64,000 nucleotides of DNA from Tenrec ecaudatus (taxonomy: Eukaryota > Chordata > Mammalia > Afrosoricida > Tenrecidae): positions 124,100,086 to 124,164,085 of the forward strand of contig NC_134537.1 in NCBI RefSeq assembly GCF_050624435.1, in the 5' to 3' direction. Positions within the stretch are counted from its first letter, which is position 1. Every line of letters begins with the position of its first letter. The notes under the pieces are model-generated. The model worked only from the letters and a program-made list of their open reading frames with translations, searched no databases and was not told the origin of the DNA. Positions 9,960 to 20,179 of this stretch are shown one piece after another. The position numbers were made by a program, and so were the translations under genes.

Positions 9960-12900
9960 TTAAAGGTGATTGACAGGCCCTCCTGTGGATGATTGCGTGC
10001 CATCAGCTGGCAGGCACAGAGATTTGAAAGGAAGATAATGAACTTAGGATTCAAGATGAAAAGGAGTTCTAATGAACATCTTGGCGAACTCTCCATGGAG
10101 TTAACATAGAAGATTTTAGCCCATATTGATTTCATTTTTAAAGCAAAGAGAAAGAATTTTAAGTCCCAGCGTAGAAGGTGAGATCATTTTTAATTCAAGC
10201 TCATGTTGAATATTTTTGGCGTCCTCCACAGTTGTCTAATGGTTAATTTTTATTGGCCCAATAAGCAAGCCAACTCTTATCCTAACGCCATGGGTCTTGG
10301 TGCCTGGCCCAGGATAGACGCTCAAGAACTGTGTGGTTCACTGTCCCACCGTTCCAGGGGGAGTCCTGGGACTCTCGCTGCACGGAGGTGGGTTCTCAGA
10401 GATTCTCCATGCCCAGCGGTCTCTCTAAACTCGTGGTGCCTGACGGAAGGCTGGGAGAGGTTGGTGCTACATCCTCAGTCTCCGTGACTTTTCTTATCCT
10501 TTCTTCCCCAAAGTCTCTCTTAAATCCAAGTACAATCTTTCCGTATGCAGCGCACTGCGTTTTGGTTCATTCGCTTGCCAGAACCACGCAGGAAAGACCT
10601 GTACTTTCTCTGAGACGTGTTCTTTTTTTTCTCCTTATAATAAAGTTTTCTTGTGTGACTTTGACACCAAAGGCAGAAGGCCTGGCAGGGGATTAAGCTA
10701 GCATATCACTGCTTCAGAGCAGGAAACCATATCAGCCCACATGAACAGCTCCGTTGGGCCGAGGCACCAACGTTTCATGTTCTTCATCATGCAGGAGCTT
10801 GTGCCTTCCATGAAAACGTGGCGTGACTTCCTGCGAACCACCAGGGAGGATGTTTGCTTTCCCTTAACTCAAGAGGGCAGGATGGAACATGTCCCCGACC
10901 ACACTGGAATTGCTTGGTAGCAGCCCTCTCCTTGGAACCCATCGTCCAAGAAAACAGCACTACGCTCTGGTCCTTGTTTCTGCCGCGGACCCTCCACTCT
11001 CACGGCGTTCTTTCACAGCATCCTGTGGATGGAGCAGCTTGGGGTTGAATGGCATGGCCTTCTGAGCAAATCTGGAGAAGTGGGGTTGTAGGCGTCAAAA
11101 TGAGAGGCATCGCTGGCCAAATGAGAGGTTCGGTAAGCTAACGGACTGCCACAGGGGTGAGTCATCACAGCGCTGAGCTTCAGAGACAACCTGCCCTGGC
11201 CAGCTGAGCGTCCATGTCAGCAAGCGAATCTCCCCCTGCCCCCCAAATGGGGTGAGGCTGGCAAGTCCTGAAGAGGAAACGTCCCATTTAGAAAGGAAAC
11301 CTCAGCATCTCAGCACCTCGCAAGGACCGGAGTTAAGACCGAGAGCACAAGCTTGACCCTGAAGGCGAAGGCACAAGGATGACCAGGTCAGAATACCCAG
11401 AATCTCTCGCGTAGAGCTGTGGGATCCACTGAAGTGCCGTACTCCAAACATTGCCCATGCTTTGTCGCTTCTCTCAGCTCAGACGGCCACAAAGTTCACA
11501 GGTTTATTTCTGCACCACATCTTTAAACGTGTTAGGAGGAAAGGGTTCATTAAAAAAAAAAAAACACTCATAAGAAGCAGAAGCCAGAGGCACGATAAAC
11601 AAGGTGGTGAGCTTCTACTTTTCCCACCCTGCAAGTAGTGATCTCATTGGAGAGACGCCCAGACCTGTGACACGTGGGGAGGGTGAGAAGGGACACAGCT
11701 CGGGTGGGTCAGGCAGCCAATATAACCAAACTCATCGCCATTGAGCCGATCCCAGGTGTCCTCTTTGGAGACCTCTCTACAAGTCGAGGACAAGAGAAGG
11801 AAGGGCTTGGTTGCAGCAAGAAATGCATCACCTGTATCTGAAGGTACCGAGAATCACCTGAGCCAAGGACATTTGAGTTCTGTGAAAGTAAGCCTTTTTT
11901 CCTGAAAGTTTCCATGTCAGGCCCATCTGGGAGGAGAAAAAAATTGAATGGGTGCACATGATAACCGAATGGTGTAGTAAGATCTTGACATTTCCTTTCT
12001 ATTCTACATCTCTGATGGGAGCTCGTGCCACACTGGGTAATCACGGGCACAGTTTCTTCTGGTTCTGGAATGCTCGGATCCGTAGATACTATTCCCCCAG
12101 GTCATTGCTTTGCCCTTGCGCTGTGGTGACTCCGAGCCACCCCATGTGACAGGTAGAACAACCTCCTGGGGCGCCTGGCCCCAATCTTGCCAGAAGCAGG
12201 AGCTGCAGGTCATTTTCCAGCTGAGTCCTTGGTGGGCGGAACCATCAACTGTTCAGTAATAGCGAGGGCGCCCGGCACGCCACTAGGTCTCCTTGCTTTG
12301 CACGCTGCTGTTCAGATACTTGGTGCATTTGAAAGGTGGCTCGTTCTAGTGTGGCAGATCTTACAAATCTCGCCACCGCTGCTCCTGAACTGCATGGGTG
12401 GCAGAAACACGGGAGAACACAGATATCTACCAGGACTGCTGTCATCAAGATGTGGTCCAGCTAATCTGACTTGTCACATAGGTACACCTTCGGCCCCCTC
12501 GCCTCTTCCTCAAGTTGTGCTACAACCTCACAGCCCTGCTCTGGAAGTGGACGTCACAGCTCGAAGTCAGACCAATAGCTCTGTAAAAGAAAGCATCCCT
12601 TAAACAGAAACATGATCAGAAGTCTGATCTGCATCGATCTATCCACCTGACAGCCATTTTCTCCCGTGCACATACACTACGTGTTCCTTAGGCCTCACAT
12701 CTTCTGGATGGTGAATCTTAGACACTGTGTTGAAAAACGTCCCAAATGTCTTTCTCTCTTTTGACAGGAGGAAATGACGGTTTTACTCGATGCTTTGGGT
12801 ATTTCCTTATTTAGACAGACGTCTGCAAGCTGCTTGGCACTCGCTTTGTCATCTCCAGAACAGCATTTGAAAGAAACTCTGCCCTCCGGCTGCCCCTTTC

Positions 12901-13259
12901 TGCCCAATCCGCCTGATTCTGGAGGTCTGCAACTTGATGGGAGAAATTTTTAAAATTCCACCGAAAGGAGACCCTGTTGTGATTTTGGCTAAGACTCTTT
13001 GCTTTAGATTTGAAACAACTTCAAGGACAATGCACAACATCTTCTGCTGCGTGGTCAGCAGCTGGACAGCATTTTGTACTGAACATGGAATCCCTTCACC
13101 TCACAACAGCTGCCAGCTAGCCACACACTGCAGAAGGATGGCTGTCAGGGCAGGGACCTCTGGGATGTTAGACAACAGGACAAAGCTGCCCTGCGGTCAA
13201 ACAGGGTCAAATCTGCCTGCATCCTGCAGTCATTCCATGTAAAATCTCTAAGTTTACTT
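9960..13259. other. no gene seen; mostly unique DNA
   Basis: Three kilobases of moderate GC with almost no recognised repeats. The longest frames (138 codons at 12187-12603 plus; 121 codons at 10331-10696 plus; 113 codons at 11709-12050 minus) show no domain, biased composition or splice context, and I treat them as chance. The low repeat load compared with the flanks might reflect constraint, but that is inference only. Confidence 0.5.
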
Positions 13260-13371
13260 ACCATATATACTCGTGTATAGGTCAAGTTTTCAGCACATTT
13301 TTAATGCAGTTTGTGGTAAAATTAGGTGCCTTGCTGATATTCGGGGTGGCTTATACTCGAGTATATATGGT
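13260..13371. mobile_element. MITE-like element with TATACTCG terminal inverted repeats
   Basis: The left end ACCATATATACTCGTGTATA mirrors the right end, whose reverse complement is ACCATATATACTCGAGTATA. Between them is 'agttttcagcacatttttaatgcag...taaaattaggtgcc'. A second member of the same family lies at 61771-61890. At 112 bp there is no room for a transposase, so it would be non-autonomous. Possible but imperfect flanking 8-mers are GTTTACTT and GTTTGGGT. Confidence 0.75.
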
Positions 13372-14078
13372 GTTTGGGTCTCCAAATATTCTTCTTTAGG
13401 CAGAAACAAGGACTGGCTGACCATCAGTCTACTCTTGCTTTTGAGAAGATAAGTCATGCGATCAACCGTAATTATTAATGAATGTGTTCATTCAACAAAA
13501 TAATATCTGCTTAAAATCCTCCTTCTGGCTGAACGTTTCCACATGAGCATCAGAATGACTGACAGGGCTAGAGAGGGATGACAACTCAGGACAGGGCTTC
13601 CGTCCCACAGCAGGAAAAATGAAGTAATTACAGCCCCATGCTCTTCAGGGCTTATTTCTTCTTGCTTCTACCCAAACAATACTCTGGTCCCTAAGAATCC
13701 TACCGCTTACATTTCTCGTGATTTCATTAGATGTCAGAACATGGATGCGTGCTTGCTGTTGATGTTATTGCGGATGATCTGCGTGACTTTCTTCCACTGG
13801 TGAGACCAAATGTTCAGAGTGCTCTCAACTGCATTAGCGTCTTGAATCCCACTGCCGACACCGATGAGAGTAAAAATATTGGGAAAAAAAGAAGGCAAAA
13901 TGTGGAAAGTGGGTTTAAAATGGAGTGAGGTTAATGAGAGATCTTCAGTGCGATGCAGTGCAGCAGGTTAACCCCATGTGTCACAGGATTGAAGCCTTTG
14001 AGGTGCAGCTAGAACATGACTCCTTAAATTCCTAAAATGCCCGAGAATCCTGTAGTTGGCATCCAAAGCTAGTCAGCA
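13372..14078. other. no gene seen
   Basis: A unique-looking stretch. A 65-codon frame at 13731-13928 has no recognisable feature. Nothing else can be supported. Confidence 0.45.
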
Positions 14079-14239
14079 AAAACCACCAAGTCAGCTCCAA
14101 TTCATGATGACCCTGTGTGTGTCAGAGAGGACTTGTGTTCTACAGGCCTTTGAACCTCCCCCCCCCCAGGAGCCCGGGTAGATTAGAACTCCCAACTTCT
14201 TGGTTAGCAGTCAAGCACTTTATCTACATGCTCCCCCAG
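14079..14239 (-). repeat. AfroSINE (diverged)
   Basis: Antisense order: 'ccaccaagtcagctccaattcatgatgaccctgtgtg', a C-run, 'tagaactcccaacttcttggttagcagtcaagcac', then the head-side 'gctcccccaggg'. Its head end runs directly into the tandem triplication at 14227. Confidence 0.65.
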
Positions 14240-14343
14240 GGATGCTAAGCTTTGAACAGATTACCACATGCTCCCCCAGGAGGCATTGCTTTGAGCAGAT
14301 TACCACATGCTCCCCCAGGAGGCATCACTTTGAGCAGATTACC
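14227..14343. repeat. tandem triplication, 39-40 bp unit
   Basis: Three copies start with CATGCTCCCCCAGG and end in TTTGARCAGATTACC: 14227-14266 (40 bp), 14267-14305 (39 bp) and 14306-14343. Copies 2 and 3 differ at a few bases, and copy 1 is the most different. The first copy overlaps the head end of an AfroSINE. Confidence 0.85.
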
Positions 14344-14889
14344 GTTGGGGAAGTTGTGAGACAGCATCAACTCGAGGGCAGTGAATTTGTGAGTTTGGTT
14401 TGGTGGTGTGTGAGTGGGGCAGGATTATGACCTAACTTTGAGATATCTTGTGGATGAAGTGAGGAAGTATCAAAGAAGTAAGGGCGCATAGAGGTAACAT
14501 TCTTCATCTGACTGTGGTGAGTAGTGACCGGGGTCTTAATACCAGGCAGGCAGCTATCTAAGGTGCAGCTGTTGGTCTTTCCCATCCCCAGGAAAGAAGA
14601 GTGATGGAAACGGAGAGACAGATCGAAACCATTAGTTGAATAGACTGATGGGCCACTAAACCATTAGTCTTCACAGCTCTGAGACCAGAACCACCACTAG
14701 TAACTGTTCTGCAAATGATCACATTCGAAGGTCCTGGAAAGAGTGGGAGAAAAATGTGGAGCAAAACTCAACATCATAAAAGAAGCCAAGCTTATTGGTC
14801 AAATAGAGACTGGTGGGACCCCCAAGACAATGGCCCTTAGGCACTCTTCAGGTCTGGAAAGGAACCCACTTCCATGTTAGAACAAAAGC

Positions 14890-15076
14890 CCAAACCCAAA
14901 CTCACTGGCATCGAGTCAATGCTGACTCATGGTGAGGCCCCTGTGTGTTTCTGAGACGGAAACTGTTTATAGGAGTAGACAACCTAGTCTTTCTCCCATG
15001 GAGCTGCTGGCGGTTTTGAACAGCCAACCATTAGGATCACACTCCAATGTGTAAACACCACATCACCAGGGCTCCT
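14890..15076 (-). repeat. AfroSINE, near full length
   Basis: 'caaactcactggcatcgagtcaatgctgactcatggtgaggcccc', 'gtttctgagacggaaactgtttataggagtagacaacctagtctttctcccatggagctgctggcgg', then 'caccacatcaccagggctcct' give the complete antisense order. Confidence 0.88.
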
Positions 15077-15207
15077 ACCATGTTGGAATAATCAACCATT
15101 TAAGATGTTTTCAAAGGCAGCCTTTACCCAAGGACACAGGGTTAGGAAACCAAGAGGAAAGGAACCTGGAAACACAGGTAGGAAGAAGGATAAACGATGG
15201 GACATTT

Positions 15208-15570
15208 GTTGTTGTTAGGTTCCGTCAAGTTGGTTCCAGCCCACAGCAACCTTCCACACCACAGCACAAGACACCGATCAGTCCTCGCTCCTCACAGTTG
15301 CTCCTGATCCCATTGTCGCAGACACAGTGTCAATCCTTCTTCTTGAGAGACTCCCTCTTTCTCACTGCTGCTCCCCTTTACCAGGCATGCTGTCCTTCTC
15401 CAGGGACCGGACTCTCTTGACAACATGCCCAAAGTCCTTGAGACTTAGTCTTGCCATCTTTGCCTCTAAAGAGCACGCTGGTTACACTTCTTCCAAGACA
15501 GACTTGTTTGTCCTTTTGCCAGTCCATGGCACTGTCAATGTTCTTCACCAGCACCACCATGAGCATTACA
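15208..15570 (-). mobile_element. RTE-clade LINE 3' region, antisense
   Basis: It starts 'tgttgttgttaggttccgtcaagttggttccagc' and continues 'accaggcatgctgtccttctccagggacc', 'acaacatgcccaaagtccttgagac' and 'ttcttccaagacagacttgtttgtccttttgccagtccatggc'. These are the same landmarks in the same order as at 5721 and 28402. It is 5'-truncated and non-coding. Confidence 0.8.
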
Positions 15571-16083
15571 ATGGATGAATTGAAACAATGTGTAGTGAAT
15601 ATTGAACCTAAAACTATGATTTGATCTGTAAACTCTCACTGAATTCACGGTAAAGTTTTTTCTTTTCTTTTTTTTAAGATAATGACTGGAGTCACATTAA
15701 GGAATAATCAGTAATAATAATGATTCAGAGATGACCTGGAATGATCACTGTGCTATATCAGGACATGGGTTGAACTGGAGGCACGTGAATCAGCGGTGTC
15801 CTATTTTATGGAGGGAAGAGTTGATGGGCAGGGGACAGGTGAGTACCTGCCCTTTTAAGCATGGAGCAACGCAACAGTTATTTGGCAGTGGGGGCATGGG
15901 AGGGAAGAAACTGGCAGTCGATGAGGCGTCTTATTGTGAGGCAGGGTGTTTTCTCAGGTGCTTAATGGCCTGGGGACCCTGTGCTTTCATTCTAGGCCTA
16001 TTCAAGAGCCTTTCTGGAAGGACCCCTGAGGATGGGAAGACAAGGGCCATTCAGGCAGTGGACAAGAAGCCTAGGTTATCTCT
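15571..16083. other. no gene seen
   Basis: The 205-codon plus frame at 15731-16348 runs from here through an antisense AfroSINE (16084-16195) into the duplicated block, so it cannot be a real coding sequence. No other feature is supported. Confidence 0.5.
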
Positions 16084-16195
16084 ATATGAGACTAGAAGCC
16101 CTTGCCTTTCTCCTGTGGAGCAGCTGGTGTTGGTTCAGACTACTGACCTTGAACTTAGCAGCCCAACATGTAACTACTCTGCCTCTAGGGCTCCT
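16084..16195 (-). repeat. AfroSINE, head half
   Basis: 'gactagaagcccttgcctttctcctgtggagcagctggtg', 'actgaccttgaacttagcagcccaacatgtaactactctgcctctagggctcct' is the tRNA-derived half in antisense. The 3' half is missing at a sharp left boundary. It forms the start of the block duplicated at about 19370. Confidence 0.75.
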
Positions 16196-16300
16196 AGGCC
16201 CATGAAAAGCATAAAGCCCAGTGTGACCAGAAGAGGGAGGGAAACCATTGGCAACCAGTGGGTGGGCTTCCCTTTGGTTCCAGTTGGCAAGTGGGGAGGA
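16084..16300 (+). repeat. duplicated block, copy 1
   Basis: The block consists of half an AfroSINE plus adjoining sequence 'cccatgaaaagcataaagcccagtgtgaccag...gtgggcttccctttggttcca...ggcaagtgggg'. The same order recurs at 19370-19575 with scattered differences. The shared non-SINE part is about 100 bp. Confidence 0.8.
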
Positions 16301-17388
16301 ATGCCTAGGGAAGACGAGGAAGAGTTAGAGCACCCTTGTAATAGCTGAAGTGTTGGGCAATGGGAACCTGAAGCAATGCGATGTAGAAATACACAATAAA
16401 TTATACATGGAAGAAAGAGAGCCAAGAAAAGGGTAGAAATGGGAAGGAAGCAAGCAAGAAAATGAAAAAGTCGGTGCAAGGTCAGAGGAGTAGGGAGGGG
16501 AGAGAAAACTTATGAGTTGGCAATAGGACACGAGGACAAAGAAGAGGGAGTCCATGCCCAATACTTGACCAGTGTGCCAGAAACATCTGCAGAGACATAT
16601 GGGTACAAGTGAGCTCCAAGACAGCCAAGGTGCCCTGCAAAAAGTGTACTAGCCTTGACTGCGTAGATTATACTTCAATAAAAAGTAAATAAAGAAAGAA
16701 GGGGGGGGGAAGCAAATAGAAGGAGAAAAATGTGTTATTGAGACTAATATGACATGATCTTATCGTACTCTGCTCTTACCATAGTAACAATACAAGTAGT
16801 TATTATTCGCCCACAATGTGAAATTATGAAGGGTGGGAAAGAGGACTTTAAACCTGCAGCCTATTATAAGAAAAGATTGCTTTCTAGAATACATGTGAGA
16901 AGACTGATAGAACATATTGAAATGATGGAAGTTGGCTTCCTGCCTGTCTCTTTGGATGTTCCCACCTTGACAAACAAAGCAGCCTGTCTGCCGTTGAATC
17001 CGCTTTGCTGAGAGAGGAGAACGGTGGTGACAGGTGTCGGGTACGCAGCGCTCAGACAAGTCGTGCAGTCGGGGCAAACCGTGTGCAGAGGATGTCTAGA
17101 CAGCAAGACACCAACCCCCAAAGAGGGATGTTTTTCCCTACCTGCAGCTCTTGTGCCACAAACTGTCAATGTGTCGATTAGTAATTGAACGCTTTTCAGT
17201 TCACTTAGTTCCTTAGTAGTTGAACATTTAATCACCATAGGCTCCTTAAATTTGGGTGGGACCGGGAGAAAGGCTGGATGAAATTATCTTAGGCTCTGTC
17301 TCTGATGGACTGAGTAAGCTGCCCATCTTTAGTCTTAGTAAAAAATACAGATGAAGAAATGCTTTTTCACTATATTATAATAACCCAA
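16301..17388. other. no gene seen
   Basis: It contains a short AATAAA/poly-A-like end ('cttcaataaaaagtaaataaagaaag', 16672-16697) that may be the tail of an unrecognised retroelement. Overlapping 105- and 124-codon minus frames at 16760-17238 show no family features and are probably chance. Confidence 0.45.
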
Positions 17389-17485
17389 ACCTGACGAAAT
17401 CCCCTGCCATCGAGCTGATTCCAATTCACAGCAACCCTCTAGGACAGGGTAGAAGTGCCGGGTTTCCAAGACTGACTCTTTAATT
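17389..17485 (-). repeat. AfroSINE, left half, split by R copy D
   Basis: 'gaaatcccctgccatcgagctgattccaattcacagcaaccctctaggacagggtagaagtgccgggtttccaagact' is the 3' half of an antisense AfroSINE. The remaining half resumes at 19348 after the R insertion. Confidence 0.82.
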
Positions 17486-17520
17486 AATTAATTTGTTTGT
17501 TTGTTTGTTTGTTTATTTTT
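17486..17520. repeat. (TTAA)/(TTTG)n tail-like tract
   Basis: A T-rich microsatellite, TTAATTAATTAATTTG followed by repeated TTTG and TTTATTTTT. It sits between two versions of the target motif (ACTGACTCTTT at 17471-17481 and ACTATAACTCTTT at 17521-17533). That position suggests the tail of a separate, extremely truncated antisense insertion. Confidence 0.5.
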
Positions 17521-17533
17521 ACTATAACTCTTT

Positions 17534-19347
17534 TTTATCTTTTTTTAAAAAATTTTAACAATTTATTAGGGGCTCATACAATTCTTATCACAGTTCATAC
17601 ATATACATACATCAATTGTATAAAGCACATCCATACATTCCCTGCCCCAATCATTCTCAAAGCATTTGCTCTCCACTTAAGCCCCTTGCATCAGGTCCTC
17701 ATTTTTTTTTCCCCTCCCTCCCCTTTCCCCCCTCCCTCATGTGCCCTTGGTAATTTATACCTCGTTATTTTGTCATATCTTGCCCTATCCGGAGTCTCCC
17801 TTCCCCCCTTCTCTGCTGTCCCTCTCCCAGGGAAGAGGTCACATGTGGATCCTTGTAATCAGTTCCCCCCTTCCAACCCACTCACCCTCCACTCTCCCAG
17901 CATCGCCCCTCACACCCTTGGTCCTGAAGGTATCATCCACCCTGGATTCCCTGTCCCTCCAGCCCTCATATGTACCAGTGTACAGCCTCTGCCCTATCCA
18001 GTCCTGCAAGGTAGAATTTGGATCATGGTAGTTGGGGGGAGGAAGCATCCAGGATCTGGGGGAAAGCTGTGTTCTTCATCGGTACTACCTCGCACCCTAA
18101 TTAACCCATCTCCTCTCCTAAACCCCTCTATGAGGGGATCTCCATTGGCCGACACTTGGGCCTTGGGTCTCCACTCTGCACTTCCCCCTTCATTTAATAT
18201 GGTATATATATACATATACACATATATACACACACACTTATATCTTTTTTTGCATGATGCCTTATACCTTGTCCCTTGGCACCTCGTGATCGCACTGGCC
18301 GGTGTGCTTCTTCCATGTGGGCTTTTTTGCTTCTGAGCTAGATGGCCGCTTGTTCACCTTCAAGCCTTTAAGACCCCAGTCACTATCTCTTTTGATAGCC
18401 GGGCACCATCAGCTTTCTTCACCACATTTACTTGTTCACCCACTTTGGCTCCAGCCGTTGTGTCGGGAGAGTGAGCATCATAGAGTTCCAATTTAATAAA
18501 AGAAGGTATTCATGCATTGAGGGAGTGTTTTGAGTAGAGGCCCAAGGTCCTTCCGCCACCTTAATACTTGACCTATAAATATAGACACATAGATCTATTT
18601 CCCCATCTTCCTATATATATTTGCATGTACATGTCTTTGTCTAGACCTCCATGAATGCCCTTTGACTCCTAGCTCTTTCCTCCATCTCCCTTGACTTTCC
18701 TCCTGCCCTACTACCATGCTTCATTGCCACCTGGGCTAGAGTATACCTCTTCTCTAAGCAACCTTACAATTGATCATTTCCCACCAGGCCTGCCACTCCC
18801 CCTTCTCTACCATTTGGGGTCCCATGTTTTTCCCTTGTCCCTGGGTTTGTTAACACCACTTCCTTACCCCCCCTACCCCCCCACCCCAAGTCCCCCCCCC
18901 GGAACTGTCGGTCCTGTTGTTTTTCCTCCAGATAGTTCATCCAGCCTGTCCTATTCAAACAGACCTGTGGAGTCACTAACATGCACGAAAACAAGACAGA
19001 GGAAAACAAAGCAACAGTATACAACCAGACAACAAAACAACAAAAACAAACCACTGACAAAGAACAGAACAAAACAGTTCACAAGAGAAAAGTTTGTAGT
19101 TAGTTCAGGGATCGTTTGCTGGCCCTTAGGAGCGTTTTCCAGTCCAATCTGTTGGGGCACCACGCCCTGGCCCCAAAGTCCACTTTCAGCATTCTCTGGG
19201 GACCTTGCCACTCCATTCCCTTGCTGTTCCGCTGCACTCCCCCAGTGATTTGCCTCAGTGTGGTAGGATCAGGTCAGGTGCACTTCCCACACTGTGTCTC
19301 CGGTGCTGTCCCCTGTATCGCCCTTAGTCACTAAGGGGCATCATTTG
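17534..19347 (-). mobile_element. R retroposon copy D (antisense, 1814 bp)
   Basis: Flanked by ACTATAACTCTTT at 17521-17533 and 19348-19360. It lies inside an antisense AfroSINE whose two halves rejoin when D is removed. The minus-strand 3' end is ...GAGCCCCTAATAAATTG then A-rich sequence. Landmarks match copy B over nearly the whole length, so B and D probably approach the usual size of this truncated class. The C-terminal frame seen in B is also open here (residues MLKVDFGARAWCPNRLDWK, then KRSLN-stop, in minus frame near 19105-19205). The 279-codon plus frame at 17497-18336 is antisense to the element and a by-product of its pyrimidine-rich strand. Confidence 0.88.
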
Positions 19348-19466
19348 ACTATAACTCTTTATGGGACTAGATACCCTCATCTTTCTCCTGTGGAGCAGCT
19401 GGGCTTCAGGCTACTGACCTTGAGGTTAGCAGCCCAACACATAACTACTCTGTCTCTAAGGCTCCT
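19348..19466 (-). repeat. AfroSINE, right half, split by R copy D
   Basis: It begins with the duplicated ACTATAACTCTTT, then 'atgggactagataccctcatctttctcctgtggagcagctggg...gttagcagcccaacacataactactctgtctctaaggctcct'. Together with 17389-17485 it makes one antisense AfroSINE. Confidence 0.82.
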
Positions 19467-19575
19467 TCCTAGTCCCATGAAAAGCATAAAGCACAGTGTG
19501 ACCAGTAGAGGGAGGGAAAACATTAGCAACCAGTAGGTGGGCTTCACTTTGGTTCCAAGTGGCAAGTGGGAACAT
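19370..19575 (+). repeat. duplicated block, copy 2
   Basis: Homologous to 16084-16300: AfroSINE head, then 'cccatgaaaagcataaagcacagtgtgaccag...gtgggcttcactttggttccaa...ggcaagtggga'. R copy D split this copy's SINE but not copy 1's. Confidence 0.8.
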
Positions 19576-19639
19576 AGAGAAAACCTGAGATCTGATGAAC
19601 AAGGAACCCAAACAGTTATTTTTGCAGTCTTGGTTCTAG

Positions 19640-19846
19640 CAGCTCTGCTGGAGTTGTGGTTACTCATTGGGCTGCTAACTGCAAGGTTGAGCTGTTTGAG
19701 ACCATCAGCTGCTCTGGGAAGAAAGATGAGGCTTTTTACTCCCACCAAGAGCTACCTTCCATCTTGGAAGCCCACCGGAGGAGTTCTGCCCTGTGCTACT
19801 AGGCCATTATGAGTCGGAAGGGACTCCGTGCAGCGAGTTGGTTTTC
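19640..19846 (+). repeat. AfroSINE, near full length
   Basis: Head 'agctctgctggagttgtggttactcattgggctgctaactgc', middle 'aagatgaggctttttactcccaccaagagc', end 'ggccattatgagtcggaagggactccgtgcagcgagttggtttt'. Confidence 0.85.
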
Positions 19847-19980
19847 TGTGGGTGGGGAACAAAACACCCATATTTGCTGCTGCTGTTGGGGGCCCTTGAG
19901 TCAGGCAACACTGTGTGTAGCAGCAAAGCCTTGCCTGATCATAATTCCAACTCACTGTTGCAGTCACTGTATCCATCTCA

Positions 19981-20175
19981 CTGAAGGCTGTCTCCCTCGC
20001 AGGGGCAAGGCCCTTTCCTCTGAAGGCTGTCTCCCTCGCAGGGGCAAGGCCCTTTCCTCTGAAGGCTGTCTCCCTCGCAGGGGCAAGGCCCTTTCCTCTG
20101 AAGGCTGTCTCCCTCGCAGGGGCAAGGCCCTTTCCTCTGAAGCCTGTCTCCCTCGCAGGGGCAAGGCCCTTTCCT
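19981..20175. repeat. minisatellite, 39 bp x 5
   Basis: Five head-to-tail copies of a 39-bp unit starting CTGAAGGCTGTCTCCCTCGC. Copies 1-4 look identical and copy 5 differs by one base (GCCTG for GCTG-type). Because 39 is a multiple of three and the unit has no stop in at least one frame on each strand, open frames run through on both strands (plus 19809-20264, minus 19964-20200). The near-perfect identity implies recent expansion, so length is likely to vary between individuals. There is no sign that it is translated. Confidence 0.95.
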
Positions 20176-20179
20176 CTGA

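Noticed and set aside
15731-16348. 205-codon plus-strand frame
   Set aside because: It crosses an antisense AfroSINE half and the duplicated block. The SINE part cannot be native coding sequence and no domain is seen.
17497-18336. 279-codon plus-strand open frame
   Set aside because: It lies antisense to R copy D and is open only because that strand is pyrimidine-rich. Parallel frames occur antisense in the other R copies with different interruptions.
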